Assembly: GCA_013372875.1 (NCBI GenBank)
Contig: JABXIW010000107.1
Coordinates: 20,871 to 84,870, forward strand
Length of the DNA: 64,000 nucleotides
Direction of reading: 5' to 3'
From: Gammaproteobacteria bacterium
GTDB taxonomy: Bacteria; Pseudomonadota; Gammaproteobacteria; Enterobacterales; Kangiellaceae
Below the pieces are notes generated by a model that saw only the letters and a list, made by a program, of their open reading frames with translations, was not told the origin of the DNA and did no database searches. Positions within the stretch are counted from its first letter, which is position 1, and each line of letters begins with the position of its first letter. Below are positions 29,650 through 37,970 of this stretch, piece by piece. Made by a program: the position numbers and the translations under genes.

Positions 29650-30024
29650 ATGATTGGCTATGTTACTTTAGGAACCAATGATATAGAGCGCGCGGCAACT
29701 TTTTATGATGCTTTATTTGCTGAGCTAGGCGTTGGACGCATGATGGAGACGGAGCAATTTGTCGCTTGGAATGGCATTGGAGATGGCGCCTCTATTGCTG
29801 TAACCAAGCCTTTTAATGGCGAAAAAGCCACTGTTGGCAATGGCAATATGGTTGCTTTTCAAATGAAATCTCCCGAAATTGTCGACAAAATGTACCAAAA
29901 AGCGATAGAACTTGGTGCGACTTGTGAAGGTCCAGCAGGTCCACGCGGCGATAGTTTTTATGCCGGCTATTTTCGCGATCCGGATGGCAATAAATGTAAC
30001 TTTTTCTATATGAACATGGGCTAA
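29650..30024 (+). CDS. VOC family protein (glyoxalase/dioxygenase fold)
   Basis: A 124-residue protein of the vicinal-oxygen-chelate superfamily: MIGYVTLGTNDIERAATFYDALFAELG at the start (in parts), WNGIGDGASIAVTKPF, and the C-terminal FRDPDGNKCNFFYM motif. Members include metal-dependent lyases, dioxygenases and antibiotic-binding proteins; the substrate here is unknown. The ATG at 29650 follows a GGAG box by 5 bases; the longer GTG-start frame is less likely. It diverges from the rpoH unit and is followed by a DUF1304 gene 17 bases later. Confidence 0.87.
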   Translation: MIGYVTLGTNDIERAATFYDALFAELGVGRMMETEQFVAWNGIGDGASIAVTKPFNGEKATVGNGNMVAFQMKSPEIVDKMYQKAIELGATCEGPAGPRGDSFYAGYFRDPDGNKCNFFYMNMG

Positions 30025-30041
30025 TTAGGGAGATTTAGGTC

Positions 30042-30410
30042 ATGCTAAAAAAAGTAGCTAACTTTATTACTGGCTTAGTGGCGATTGAACATATCGGCAT
30101 TCTAGTACTGGAAATGTTCTATTGGGATCATCCCGTTGGCCGCAAAGTCTTTAATATGACGGCAGAAGTTTCCAATTTGTCCGCTACCTTAGCAGCAAAC
30201 CAGGGTTTATATAATGGTTTTTTAGCCGCCGGCTTAATTTGGGGATTACTAAGCAATCGCAAAGATGTGAAAATTTTCTTTTTAAGCTGCGTAGTGATTG
30301 CAGGAATTTTCGGCGCAGTGACCGCCAAACCAAGCATACTATTGACTCAAGCCATGCCAGCCTTTATTGGTTTAGTACTTTGGCTGCTGCAAAAAGAAAA
30401 GACGAATTAA
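30042..30410 (+). CDS. DUF1304 family membrane protein
   Basis: A 122-residue protein with four hydrophobic segments and the DUF1304 pattern GLVAIEHIGILVLEMFYW (about 10-27), NQGLYNGFLAAGLIWGLL (about 55-72) and AMPAFIGLVLWLL near the end. The family is a small membrane protein of unknown role. It shares the transcript with the VOC protein gene (17-base gap, GGAGA box upstream) and overlaps the end of ftsX by 4 bases. Confidence 0.88.
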   Translation: MLKKVANFITGLVAIEHIGILVLEMFYWDHPVGRKVFNMTAEVSNLSATLAANQGLYNGFLAAGLIWGLLSNRKDVKIFFLSCVVIAGIFGAVTAKPSILLTQAMPAFIGLVLWLLQKEKTN

Positions 30411-31375
30411 GTCGGCTGGATTTCTTTGAGGTGTTTGCTAACGGAGATCCAAGAACCAATCAAGCCGAGTAGGGCGCCAATCAGAATTAGAATTAAAGTT
30501 TGTAATAAAGTTAAACCAAGCAACTGGTACTGGCTATCATATAATTCGGCTAAACGGCTGGTAGAAGTCATCACTAGATTGCCCAGAATGCTGATCATCA
30601 AGGCAGCAATAACGCCAGCCATCAGCCCATACCAAAGGCCGGTATAAAGAAAAGGGCGGCGAATAAAGGCATCGGTGGCGCCGACTAATTTAATGACTTG
30701 AATTTCTTCGCGTCGATTTAAAATGGCCAAGCGAATGGTATTGCCGACAATCAATAAAACACCAACGGCCAGCAAAAAACTGATAAAAGAGCCTATTTTT
30801 TCCGATATTTTTAAAATTTCTTGATAGCGATTGATCCACTCAGCATCCAAACTGGCCGAATCCACCAGAGGTAATTGAGACAAATCTTCAGCCTTTGCCT
30901 CTAAGCTGGCTAAGTCCATCGAGCCATCTTTCGGCACTAGACTTATGACCATTGGTAGCGGGTTTTCTTCCAGCATTTCCAGCGAATTGGCAATGCCCGA
31001 ATATTTCTTAAATTCTTCCAGCGCTTCTTCTTTGGTGGTTAAAGTGACTGATTTAAAGGCATCTTGATTCAGTAAGTCGGCAACTAAATTTTGTGCTTGC
31101 GCTTCGCTGGCTGAATCTTGCAGATACAATGACAAGGCCATACTCGAGTCCCAGTTACTGGAAAGCGACTTGGCATTGTTGGTCATAATGTAAAAAATGC
31201 CTGGCAAGGCGAGGGCGATCGCGAGCACCAAAATCGTCAGTAAACTATTGGCAGGGTGTTTAAAAATTGCCAGCAAACTGTCAATGGAATTTTTTTTGTG
31301 CAGCTTCAAGCCCATCTTAATACGATCGATAAAGCTAACCTTGTGCGCCCTAGCGTGTTTCGCAGCAGTAGCCAT
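30407..31375 (-). CDS. ftsX: cell division protein FtsX
   Basis: FtsX is the membrane partner of FtsE in the divisome and controls peptidoglycan hydrolases. The 322-residue protein has a cytoplasmic N-terminus, a first helix (about 45-66), a periplasmic domain (about 70-190) and three C-terminal helices with the FtsX/MacB region (ILNRREEIQVIKLVGATDAFIRRPF, in parts, about 215-240). It overlaps the ftsE stop by one base (TAATG), so the two are translationally coupled. Order ftsY-ftsE-ftsX-rpoH is the standard gammaproteobacterial order, here interrupted by two + strand genes before rpoH. Confidence 0.95.
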   Translation of the reverse strand: MATAAKHARAHKVSFIDRIKMGLKLHKKNSIDSLLAIFKHPANSLLTILVLAIALALPGIFYIMTNNAKSLSSNWDSSMALSLYLQDSASEAQAQNLVADLLNQDAFKSVTLTTKEEALEEFKKYSGIANSLEMLEENPLPMVISLVPKDGSMDLASLEAKAEDLSQLPLVDSASLDAEWINRYQEILKISEKIGSFISFLLAVGVLLIVGNTIRLAILNRREEIQVIKLVGATDAFIRRPFLYTGLWYGLMAGVIAALMISILGNLVMTSTSRLAELYDSQYQLLGLTLLQTLILILIGALLGLIGSWISVSKHLKEIQPT

Positions 31376-32055
31376 TAGACAATGACCTCTTCGGCTAAAT
31401 CATTGCGAATGGTGCGACCTTCTTTAAGCGTGATCACAGGATGCTTTAGGCGCGCAATCAAACCCAAATCGTGCGAAGCGATTAAGACACTCACACCCAC
31501 TTGGTTAAACTGCTCGAATAATGTCATGATTTCTGCGGATAACTCAGGATCAAGATTACCCGTTGGTTCATCAGCCAGCAAAAGAGGGGGCTTATTGACC
31601 ACTGCGCGGGCAATGCCCACACGCTGTTGCTCACCGCCAGACAGTTGAATGGGCAACTGCTTTTCTTTTTTCAGTAAACCCACTTTATCCAGAGCCGCTC
31701 GCACCCGCTTGGGAATATCGCGCTCAGAAACACCCGCAATAATTAAGGGTAGGGCGACATTATCATAAACGCTGCGGTCGTATAGCAATCGATGGTCTTG
31801 GAAAATCATGCCGATTTTGCGACGATGGAAAGGGATCTGTCGATCTTTGGCTTGGCCGACATTTTGCCCATCGAGGATCACTTGACCACGAGTAGGGCGC
31901 TCCATCAGTGCTATCAACTTTAAAAGAGTACTTTTACCTGCCCCAGAGTGCCCTGTAAGAAAGGCCATATCACCAGATTGAAGCGCAAAGCTGACGCCTT
32001 TTAAGGCTTCGTGTCCGCCTTCGTATCGCTTAAAAACCTGATGAAATTCAATCAT
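31375..32055 (-). CDS. ftsE: cell division ATP-binding protein FtsE
   Basis: FtsE is the 226-residue ABC ATPase that drives FtsX. Motifs are Walker A GHSGAGKST (about 36-44), Q-loop FQDHRLL (about 88-94), signature LSGGEQQRVGIARA (about 138-151), Walker B LLLADEPTGNLD (about 158-169) and the H-loop SHD. Length and the opening MIEFHQVFKRYEGGHEALKGV are typical. Between ftsY and ftsX, 17 bases behind ftsY. Confidence 0.97.
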   Translation of the reverse strand: MIEFHQVFKRYEGGHEALKGVSFALQSGDMAFLTGHSGAGKSTLLKLIALMERPTRGQVILDGQNVGQAKDRQIPFHRRKIGMIFQDHRLLYDRSVYDNVALPLIIAGVSERDIPKRVRAALDKVGLLKKEKQLPIQLSGGEQQRVGIARAVVNKPPLLLADEPTGNLDPELSAEIMTLFEQFNQVGVSVLIASHDLGLIARLKHPVITLKEGRTIRNDLAEEVIV

Positions 32056-32072
32056 TTATAATAATTTTTCTC

Positions 32073-33395
32073 TTATTCTGTATCTTTAGTGAAAAGCGCT
32101 TCAATAAAATCTTGGCTGTCAAAAGGACGCAAATCATCAATCCCTTCGCCTACCCCAATAAAACGGATTGGAATGGATAATTTATCTGCCAATGCAAAAA
32201 CTACTCCACCTTTGGCCGTGCCGTCAAGTTTGGTAATGGAAATACCCGAAAGCCCAACCGATTTATTAAAATGTTCTGCTTGGCTCAAAGCATTTTGGCC
32301 AGTACCCGCATCCACCACCAACATGGTTTCATGTGGTGCTTCAGGATCGAGTTTACGCATCACACGCACCACTTTTTCCAACTCATCCATCAAGTTCGAT
32401 TTAGTGTGCAAACGACCCGCTGTATCGGCAATCAAGACATCAATATCGCGAGACTGAGCTGCTTGCAGCGCATCAAACACCACCGAAGCCGAATCCGCGC
32501 CCGTATGCTGAGCAGTAACGTGGATATTGTTGCGTTCGCCCCACACTTGCAGCTGCTCTACCGCCGCCGCACGGAAAGTATCGCCGGCCGCTAACATGAC
32601 CGACTTGCCTTCGTTTTGGAATTTTTTCGCCAACTTGCCAATGGTGGTAGTTTTGCCAACGCCATTAACCCCAACCATTAAGATCACAAAAGGCTTCTTA
32701 TTGATTTCTAAAGGCGCAGAGCAGGGCGCTACAATTTCCGATAAAAGTTCACGCAAACGCTCCATCAAGGCTTCAGGATCTTTTAACTCTTTACGTTCCG
32801 CCTTGTCAGTTAAGTCGTCAATGATTTTACGGGTTGCTTCAACGCCCACATCAGCCATCAACAGTTGGGTTTCAATTTCTTCTAATAGATCTTCATCGAT
32901 CTGCTTTGAACCCAACACCAAGTCCGCAATGCCGCTGGTTAATTGGCTGCGAGTTTTACTTAAACCCGATTTTAAACGAGCAAAAAAACCCTCTTTTTTC
33001 GGCTTGTCTTGCGGTTGCTCAATCTTCTCTTCTGCTACCACTTGCTCGGTTTCTAATGACATTTCTTGTTGAGTGACCATTTGTGGTGTCTCAACTTTTT
33101 CAGGCTTTTCAGCTCCCTCAAGTGTTTGAGGATTGACTGGCGCATCACTATCTTTCTCTGGCACATCTTCCACAAACTCGATTATTTCTTGATCGGTGAC
33201 TTCTTCTTCGGTGTCTGACACCTCAGGCTCGGTAGCTTCTACAGCCTCATCAATTGCATCAGCAACCTGCTCCTCAAGATGCTCGTCGAGTTCTTCCGCT
33301 AATTCATTTTCGATTGATTCTTCTAATGACGATTCGCTGCTGGTCTCTTTTTTGCGGAAAAAGCCAAACAGACCGCCTTTTTTCTTTTCGCTCAT
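32073..33395 (-). CDS. ftsY: signal recognition particle receptor FtsY
   Basis: FtsY docks SRP-ribosome complexes at the membrane. The 440-residue protein has a long acidic, low-complexity A domain (about 1-130), then the NG GTPase: N domain (about 140-225) and G domain with GVNGVGKTTTIGKLA (about 243-257), DTFRAAAVEQLQ, DTAGRLHTKSNLM (about 325-337), TKLDGTAKGGVVFA and the C-terminal GVGEGIDDLRPFD. The A domain is poorly conserved, as usual. It heads the ftsY-ftsE-ftsX run and diverges from rsmD. Confidence 0.96.
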   Translation of the reverse strand: MSEKKKGGLFGFFRKKETSSESSLEESIENELAEELDEHLEEQVADAIDEAVEATEPEVSDTEEEVTDQEIIEFVEDVPEKDSDAPVNPQTLEGAEKPEKVETPQMVTQQEMSLETEQVVAEEKIEQPQDKPKKEGFFARLKSGLSKTRSQLTSGIADLVLGSKQIDEDLLEEIETQLLMADVGVEATRKIIDDLTDKAERKELKDPEALMERLRELLSEIVAPCSAPLEINKKPFVILMVGVNGVGKTTTIGKLAKKFQNEGKSVMLAAGDTFRAAAVEQLQVWGERNNIHVTAQHTGADSASVVFDALQAAQSRDIDVLIADTAGRLHTKSNLMDELEKVVRVMRKLDPEAPHETMLVVDAGTGQNALSQAEHFNKSVGLSGISITKLDGTAKGGVVFALADKLSIPIRFIGVGEGIDDLRPFDSQDFIEALFTKDTE

Positions 33396-33554
33396 GGCTA
33401 CTCTTGTCTATAAAAAGTCTATTAAAAGTCCTAGTCCAATTGCTAGGCCACTTGTTAAAATCAATAAAGGCGCTATCCTATCATTTTCAGCCAAAGAGCG
33501 TCAGCTAAAAGCGCCTAAACCCACGGATATAACTGCCAATAGTCACTATTCAAT

Positions 33555-34157
33555 ATGGCCAATCGACAAAAACTCAATCGAAGCAGCATCAAAAAAACCA
33601 ATCGCAGCAAAAAGGGCGGCTTTCGAGTCATTGGTGGTCAGTGGAAAGGACGTAAACTGAGCTTTATCGAAGTCGAGGGCTTGCGACCCAGCTTGGATCG
33701 AGTGCGCGAAACCTTGTTCAACTGGTTGCAGGCGGATATTCATGGCGCGAAAGTGTTGGACCTGTTTGCTGGTTCAGGCGCACTTGGTATCGAAGCCTTA
33801 TCTCGTGGCGCGGACTGGGTACAGTTTGTGGAACTTAATAGTAAAGCCGCAGGGCAATTAGCCAATAATCTCGAATTACTGGGCAGTGAACAATCCAGTC
33901 TAATTACAGGCGATGCACTCAAGTTTATTCAAACCAATCAGCATCAATTCGACATTATCTTCCTCGATCCACCATTCCATAAAGGCATAGCACAGAAAGT
34001 TATAGATTTATTGGCGAGCGCAGACTGGCTTAAAGCCGATAGTTTGATCTATTTGGAAACTGAGCAAGGATTAGAGTTAGAAATTCCTAAACAATGGGAA
34101 TTACTCAAAGACAAAAAAGCAGGGCAGCTACTGTATAAGCTGTATCGAGTTAGTTAA
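33555..34157 (+). CDS. rsmD: 16S rRNA (guanine(966)-N(2))-methyltransferase RsmD
   Basis: RsmD makes m2G966 in 16S rRNA. The 200-residue protein has a basic N-terminus (KKTNRSKKGGFRVIGGQWKG), the motif RPSLDRVRETLFNWL, SAM-binding VLDLFAGSGALGIEALSRGA (about 71-90) and the catalytic DIIFLDPPFHKG (about 133-144). Divergent from ftsY with a 159-base gap, as in E. coli. Length is typical. Confidence 0.95.
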   Translation: MANRQKLNRSSIKKTNRSKKGGFRVIGGQWKGRKLSFIEVEGLRPSLDRVRETLFNWLQADIHGAKVLDLFAGSGALGIEALSRGADWVQFVELNSKAAGQLANNLELLGSEQSSLITGDALKFIQTNQHQFDIIFLDPPFHKGIAQKVIDLLASADWLKADSLIYLETEQGLELEIPKQWELLKDKKAGQLLYKLYRVS

Positions 34158-34195
34158 GTCATTGCCACCTCCTCGAAAACAGGAATGACCTTTAT

Positions 34196-34480
34196 TTATG
34201 ACTTATATAAAACTCGAATCAAATGATACCCGAAACGCGTTTTCACAGGTCCAATATGCTTATGGTCTTCAGAACCTTTCTTAAAAACCGCATCATCAAA
34301 CGGCTTCACCATGGCGCCCTTTTTAAATTCGCCTAAATCACCGCCACGCTTTTTCGAGGGGCACATTGAATTCTTTTTCGCCAACTGCGCAAAATCAGCG
34401 CCAGCATCCAGCTTCTTTTTTAAAGCTAATGCTTCTGTTTCAGTTTTGACTAAAATATGTAATGCTGCTGCTCGGTTCAT
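34196..34480 (-). CDS. ppiC: parvulin-type peptidyl-prolyl isomerase (PpiC-like)
   Basis: A single-domain parvulin of 94 residues, with LHILVKTETEALALKKKL at the start, KKRGGDLGEFKKGAMVKPFDDA (in parts, about 43-64) and the terminal TRFGYHLIRV. It has no signal peptide, so it acts in the cytoplasm, like E. coli PpiC (93 residues). It overlaps the end of the zinc-ribbon membrane protein gene by one base (TAATG), suggesting coupling. Confidence 0.93.
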   Translation of the reverse strand: MNRAAALHILVKTETEALALKKKLDAGADFAQLAKKNSMCPSKKRGGDLGEFKKGAMVKPFDDAVFKKGSEDHKHIGPVKTRFGYHLIRVLYKS

Positions 34481-34908
34481 TAAAGTACGCCTTTAAATTT
34501 TAATATGAAATAAAGTATAGCAATCCAAAATCCAGCCACCATAGCCCAAAAAATTGCATTACCTAACTTATTAAAGATAGATCTTGGTATATTAATTTTT
34601 TCAATTTCAACTAAATTAAGTTTGTAAACTTCAAATAATTTGATCAAATAAAGTGTTAAAACAGCTAATATTGATATAGCAATAGGGATAAAAAGACTTT
34701 TAGTACTAATAACTACCAATATAAAAACAAATAGTAAGCTAGATAAAAGTGAAAAAAATACCTCGCTTATATTATTGTTAAACGTATAACGCTTCCCGCA
34801 ATTATTACAGCTTGTAGGTTTATATTTAGTGCTTTTAAATAAATCTTTTAATAATAAAGTTTCTGAACTACAAGATGGACAATTACGTTTTTTATTTAAA
34901 ATAAACAT
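34480..34908 (-). CDS. zinc-ribbon membrane protein of unknown function
   Basis: From the ATG at 34908 (AGGGA about 9 bases upstream) the 142-residue protein starts MFILNKKRNCPSCSSETLLL, followed by SCNNCGKRY, so two CxxC pairs make a zinc ribbon. Three hydrophobic stretches follow, at about 45-65, 65-82 and 112-136. The longer frame from 35055 overlaps the M15 peptidase gene and its terminator and is rejected. The region is markedly AT-rich compared with its neighbours. The gene is coupled to ppiC downstream. I recognise no family. Confidence 0.65.
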   Translation of the reverse strand: MFILNKKRNCPSCSSETLLLKDLFKSTKYKPTSCNNCGKRYTFNNNISEVFFSLLSSLLFVFILVVISTKSLFIPIAISILAVLTLYLIKLFEVYKLNLVEIEKINIPRSIFNKLGNAIFWAMVAGFWIAILYFILKFKGVL

Positions 34909-34961
34909 CAAATCGATTCCCTTTTTCAATGCCCATTTTTTATCTTCGCGCATATTAACAT

Positions 34962-34991
34962 AAAAAAAGGCCATCATTTCGATGGCCTTTT
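34962..34991 (-). terminator. terminator after the M15 peptidase gene
   Basis: An 11-bp stem, AAAAGGCCATC (34965-34975) and GATGGCCTTTT (34981-34991), with an ATTTC loop and a run of T on the minus strand (34962-34968). Confidence 0.85.
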
Positions 34992-35008
34992 GCTTAATTA
35001 CTAACGGT

Positions 35009-35998
35009 TTAGATTCCCCAGCGGGCTTTGGAGCCACGAACGTCCACATGAACAAAGGGGCCTCTCACGGAGTTTTCTTTATAGACGCCAATACCGCCTA
35101 ACAGATCTTGGCGGTGATCGTGAATGGCGTGATTATTGGCTACTTGATACAGATACATCGCATCGGCTTTATTCACCTTGCCGTCGCCATTGATGTCATC
35201 CATGCGGCCATTAGTTTTAGCATCGATAAAGATATCCGATGCGCCACCGTAAATATGACGACTGTTGGCCACGTTACCAATGGCTTTGTTATACGCCGGC
35301 GTGCGGTAGCCACTCATGACCACAAAGCTGTCGGTACGAATGCCTTTTTTGTTCACATCGGTGAGTAAATTCTCTAAGTTTTCCAATAGGTTTTGGCGCA
35401 AAACCAAATACTTTGGGAAGCCACCGGCTTGCTTACACAAAAACTGACCCAGAGTGAAATGCGGTGTAATTTTAGTGTTAATATTCTCAGGCGTGACTTC
35501 AATAAAGCCTTTTGGCGCCTGATATGCCACCAAGCCTTTTAAAGGCGCTGGATAGTTACCGATCTTGTAACCATTCAATACGCCATTTTTCATTTCAGTT
35601 GCTGGACGCATTACAAAAACCGTCAGCTGAATCGAATGACCTGTCACTTCATCTTTGGTAATTAATTTATATAAACCTGGAGTTTTCGGTGCTTGCCATT
35701 GCAAGCTGCCTTTTTCCCAAGTTAATGCTTGCCACTGTTTTGCTATTTCAACTTTACTGCTCAATTGAGCACGGCTTGAAGTCAAAGTTAGGGTTTGTTC
35801 TGGTAAAACAGTGTGGAAAAACAATTGGTAGGGGATTGCTTTATTATTAGCGCTTAAATCGAATTGGGCTTTACCGGTTTGATAGTCCTTGATCTGGGTT
35901 ACGGCGTGGCTTTTATTTGGAATGCCGATCCATAAGATCGCTATCATCAGTAAAGCCCAGCTCGGTCGCCCTTTCAGAAAATCAATCAGTTTTATCAT
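35009..35998 (-). CDS. M15-type peptidase with embedded EF-hand-like loop
   Basis: A 329-residue protein with an N-terminal membrane segment (about 13-32), a beta-rich domain (about 35-160) and a C-terminal M15 peptidase region. Active-site motifs are SGYRTPAYNKAIG, SRHIYGGASDIFID (metal His and Asp) and GPFVHVDVRG (second His). An EF-hand/dockerin-like loop, DINGDGKVNKAD, is inserted between the two. Length exceeds the roughly 180-residue E. coli MepK (YcbK). It lies next to an L,D-transpeptidase gene, as ycbK does beside ycbB, suggesting a peptidoglycan endopeptidase. The ATG at 35998 is preferred over a TTG at 36034. A terminator follows. Confidence 0.8.
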   Translation of the reverse strand: MIKLIDFLKGRPSWALLMIAILWIGIPNKSHAVTQIKDYQTGKAQFDLSANNKAIPYQLFFHTVLPEQTLTLTSSRAQLSSKVEIAKQWQALTWEKGSLQWQAPKTPGLYKLITKDEVTGHSIQLTVFVMRPATEMKNGVLNGYKIGNYPAPLKGLVAYQAPKGFIEVTPENINTKITPHFTLGQFLCKQAGGFPKYLVLRQNLLENLENLLTDVNKKGIRTDSFVVMSGYRTPAYNKAIGNVANSRHIYGGASDIFIDAKTNGRMDDINGDGKVNKADAMYLYQVANNHAIHDHRQDLLGGIGVYKENSVRGPFVHVDVRGSKARWGI

Positions 35999-36098
35999 AA
36001 GTCGCAAAAACTCCTTCGCTTTAACAGCGAACAATATTAATAACCAAAATAAACCCTAGACCGTCCAATTGGCCCAAAGAAGTTTAATCCCTTGAAGT

Positions 36099-37850
36099 TC
36101 AGTGCAAGAGGTGACTTGTCACTGGTTGCTGTAGTGCTTGATAGAGTTTGCTATCGCGCTGGTATATGTCCGCTCGGAATTGGATTGATTGGTCATCAGC
36201 CAAAAATGCGGTGCGATATTCCAGCCGTACTGGCACTTGCGAGGCTAAATATACCGTATTTGTATATTTTTTGTTCAATTGTTTTTTTATATCAATATCA
36301 CTCAATCCATCAGATCTCAGCAGCCACCAAACCAATTCCATCGGTTCTTGGACTCGAATACAGCCCGAGCTAAAGGCTCGCAAGTCTTTTTTAAACAAAG
36401 ACTTAGCTGGCGTATCGTGCAGGTAAACCTCATACGGATTGGGGAACATAAACTTGACTTGACCTAGTGCATTTTTACGCCCAGGCGCTTGAATGAGCCG
36501 ATAAGGAAACTGATATTTTGAGACTTGGTTCCAATCAATTTGCGTTGGTGAGGTCAATTTCTCACCATTTTGATAGACGCTGAAGCCATTTTCGACCAAA
36601 TACTGTGGATCTTCTTGGATCAGCGGCAACTTATCCCGAGTAGCCAGTTTCCAAGGTACTATCCAAGTAGGATTCATGACCAAATACTGGATCCGATCTT
36701 CAAAAATTGGCGATTGACGCTCAGTTTGCCCGACGATTACCGCTTTTTTCAGGCTGACTTTGCCATCTTCATAAGCGGTAAGCTCAAAACTGGGAATATT
36801 GACCTTAATCAAACGTCCCACGGGTTTATGCGCATACCAGCGGATCCGCTCCAAATTCACCAGCAACTGCTCGACTCTTTGCTGTGGCGACACATTCAAA
36901 GCAGCAATAGTATTTTTACCCAAGACTCCATCCGCCTCGAGTCCGTGGCGCAATTGAAAAGTCTCCACCGCAATCACCAGCTCGCCCTTATAAACCAAGG
37001 CGTAAGGCGCTTGATGCATCCAATCGGCAGACAAATCGCCCCAGAAAACCAGCCTTTCGATGATCAACGCCAAACGTGGATCGCTCATTTGCGGCTTAAT
37101 CGATGGCTTGAGCGCTAACGGCTGCCATTCAGGCGCCGACAGGCTCGATAGCAACGCCAAATAATCTTTGAGCAGATGATAATCCTGTGATTTAGGCTCA
37201 ATTTTTGCAAAATAATGGCTTAAAGTTTTAGAATTTAAAGCCATTTGGAACCAATGGGACAGATCCAAAAGCGGCTTTTCCAACAAGGTTTTTTCAAACA
37301 AAAGCTCTGGGTCGACTTTTCCCACCAGCAAATGTTGGGTCAAACTCAAGATCGCATCACTTTGCAACAAGTCGCATTCTGCCGCTATCTCAGCCACCAA
37401 TTCCGCCGCAGGCAACTGACACTGCTGTTGCAAAGTTTGGTAATGATAATCTCTAGCCAGCAAGCCATGCAGCTGGATCTGCTGCAAATAAGCCAATAAA
37501 TCTTGCAGCGGATTGTGCGCCCGATAGAGCGGTTGCCACAATGGCTCAAAACCATAAGGCCGATAAAGCTCATAGAGACTGGCCGCATTGGGTAAAGTGA
37601 TGCCCAATTGTGGCAGACGACCACTTTGCAAATGTTGCTCTAAACTGATTTGAATGGGCTGGACAGCTTGATTAGATGAGTAGCTAACGGCCTTATTCGG
37701 AGTTGATTCGGCAGAATGAGCTGCAGGCAATACACATAAAACACAAATCGCAAAAAGCAGCACCACTCGCAGCATGAAATGGTTGTTCTGGGTTTGAATC
37801 TCGCTCTGCTGATTGCAATATTGCAAGCCATTTGGCTGCCACCACTGCAT
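36099..37850 (-). CDS. ldtD: L,D-transpeptidase (LdtD/YcbB-like)
   Basis: A 583-residue protein with a signal segment (MLRVVLLFAICVLCVLPAAH, about 26-45), an N-terminal YcbB-type scaffold, a peptidoglycan-binding domain (ETFQLRHGLEADGVLGKNTI, about 295-314) and a YkuD catalytic domain with YLHDTPAKSLF and AFSSGCIRVQEP (catalytic Cys). It makes 3-3 cross-links in peptidoglycan. The ATG at 37850 has AAGGAG 7 bases upstream, though it puts about 25 polar residues before the signal; ATG 37775 would start at the signal itself but has no ribosome-binding site. It neighbours an M15 peptidase gene, the E. coli ycbB-ycbK arrangement. Confidence 0.9.
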   Translation of the reverse strand: MQWWQPNGLQYCNQQSEIQTQNNHFMLRVVLLFAICVLCVLPAAHSAESTPNKAVSYSSNQAVQPIQISLEQHLQSGRLPQLGITLPNAASLYELYRPYGFEPLWQPLYRAHNPLQDLLAYLQQIQLHGLLARDYHYQTLQQQCQLPAAELVAEIAAECDLLQSDAILSLTQHLLVGKVDPELLFEKTLLEKPLLDLSHWFQMALNSKTLSHYFAKIEPKSQDYHLLKDYLALLSSLSAPEWQPLALKPSIKPQMSDPRLALIIERLVFWGDLSADWMHQAPYALVYKGELVIAVETFQLRHGLEADGVLGKNTIAALNVSPQQRVEQLLVNLERIRWYAHKPVGRLIKVNIPSFELTAYEDGKVSLKKAVIVGQTERQSPIFEDRIQYLVMNPTWIVPWKLATRDKLPLIQEDPQYLVENGFSVYQNGEKLTSPTQIDWNQVSKYQFPYRLIQAPGRKNALGQVKFMFPNPYEVYLHDTPAKSLFKKDLRAFSSGCIRVQEPMELVWWLLRSDGLSDIDIKKQLNKKYTNTVYLASQVPVRLEYRTAFLADDQSIQFRADIYQRDSKLYQALQQPVTSHLLH

Positions 37851-37970
37851 ATCCATACTCCTTCGATCAATAGCTTCCTAGCTCCAATCAGTATAGCTTT
37901 TTTTTGGTTATTTTTCGAGCAATTGCGCTGCTTTAACCAACTGAAATTGTAATGAATTAATGCGGCGGGC

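Noticed and set aside
32527..33072. 181-residue plus-strand frame opposite ftsY
   Set aside because: It is a shadow of the acidic A domain and GTPase of ftsY; Ser-rich and low-complexity with no family match.
34909..35055. N-terminal extension of the zinc-ribbon protein
   Set aside because: It would overlap the M15 gene end and cross its terminator; ATG 34908 has AGGGA upstream.
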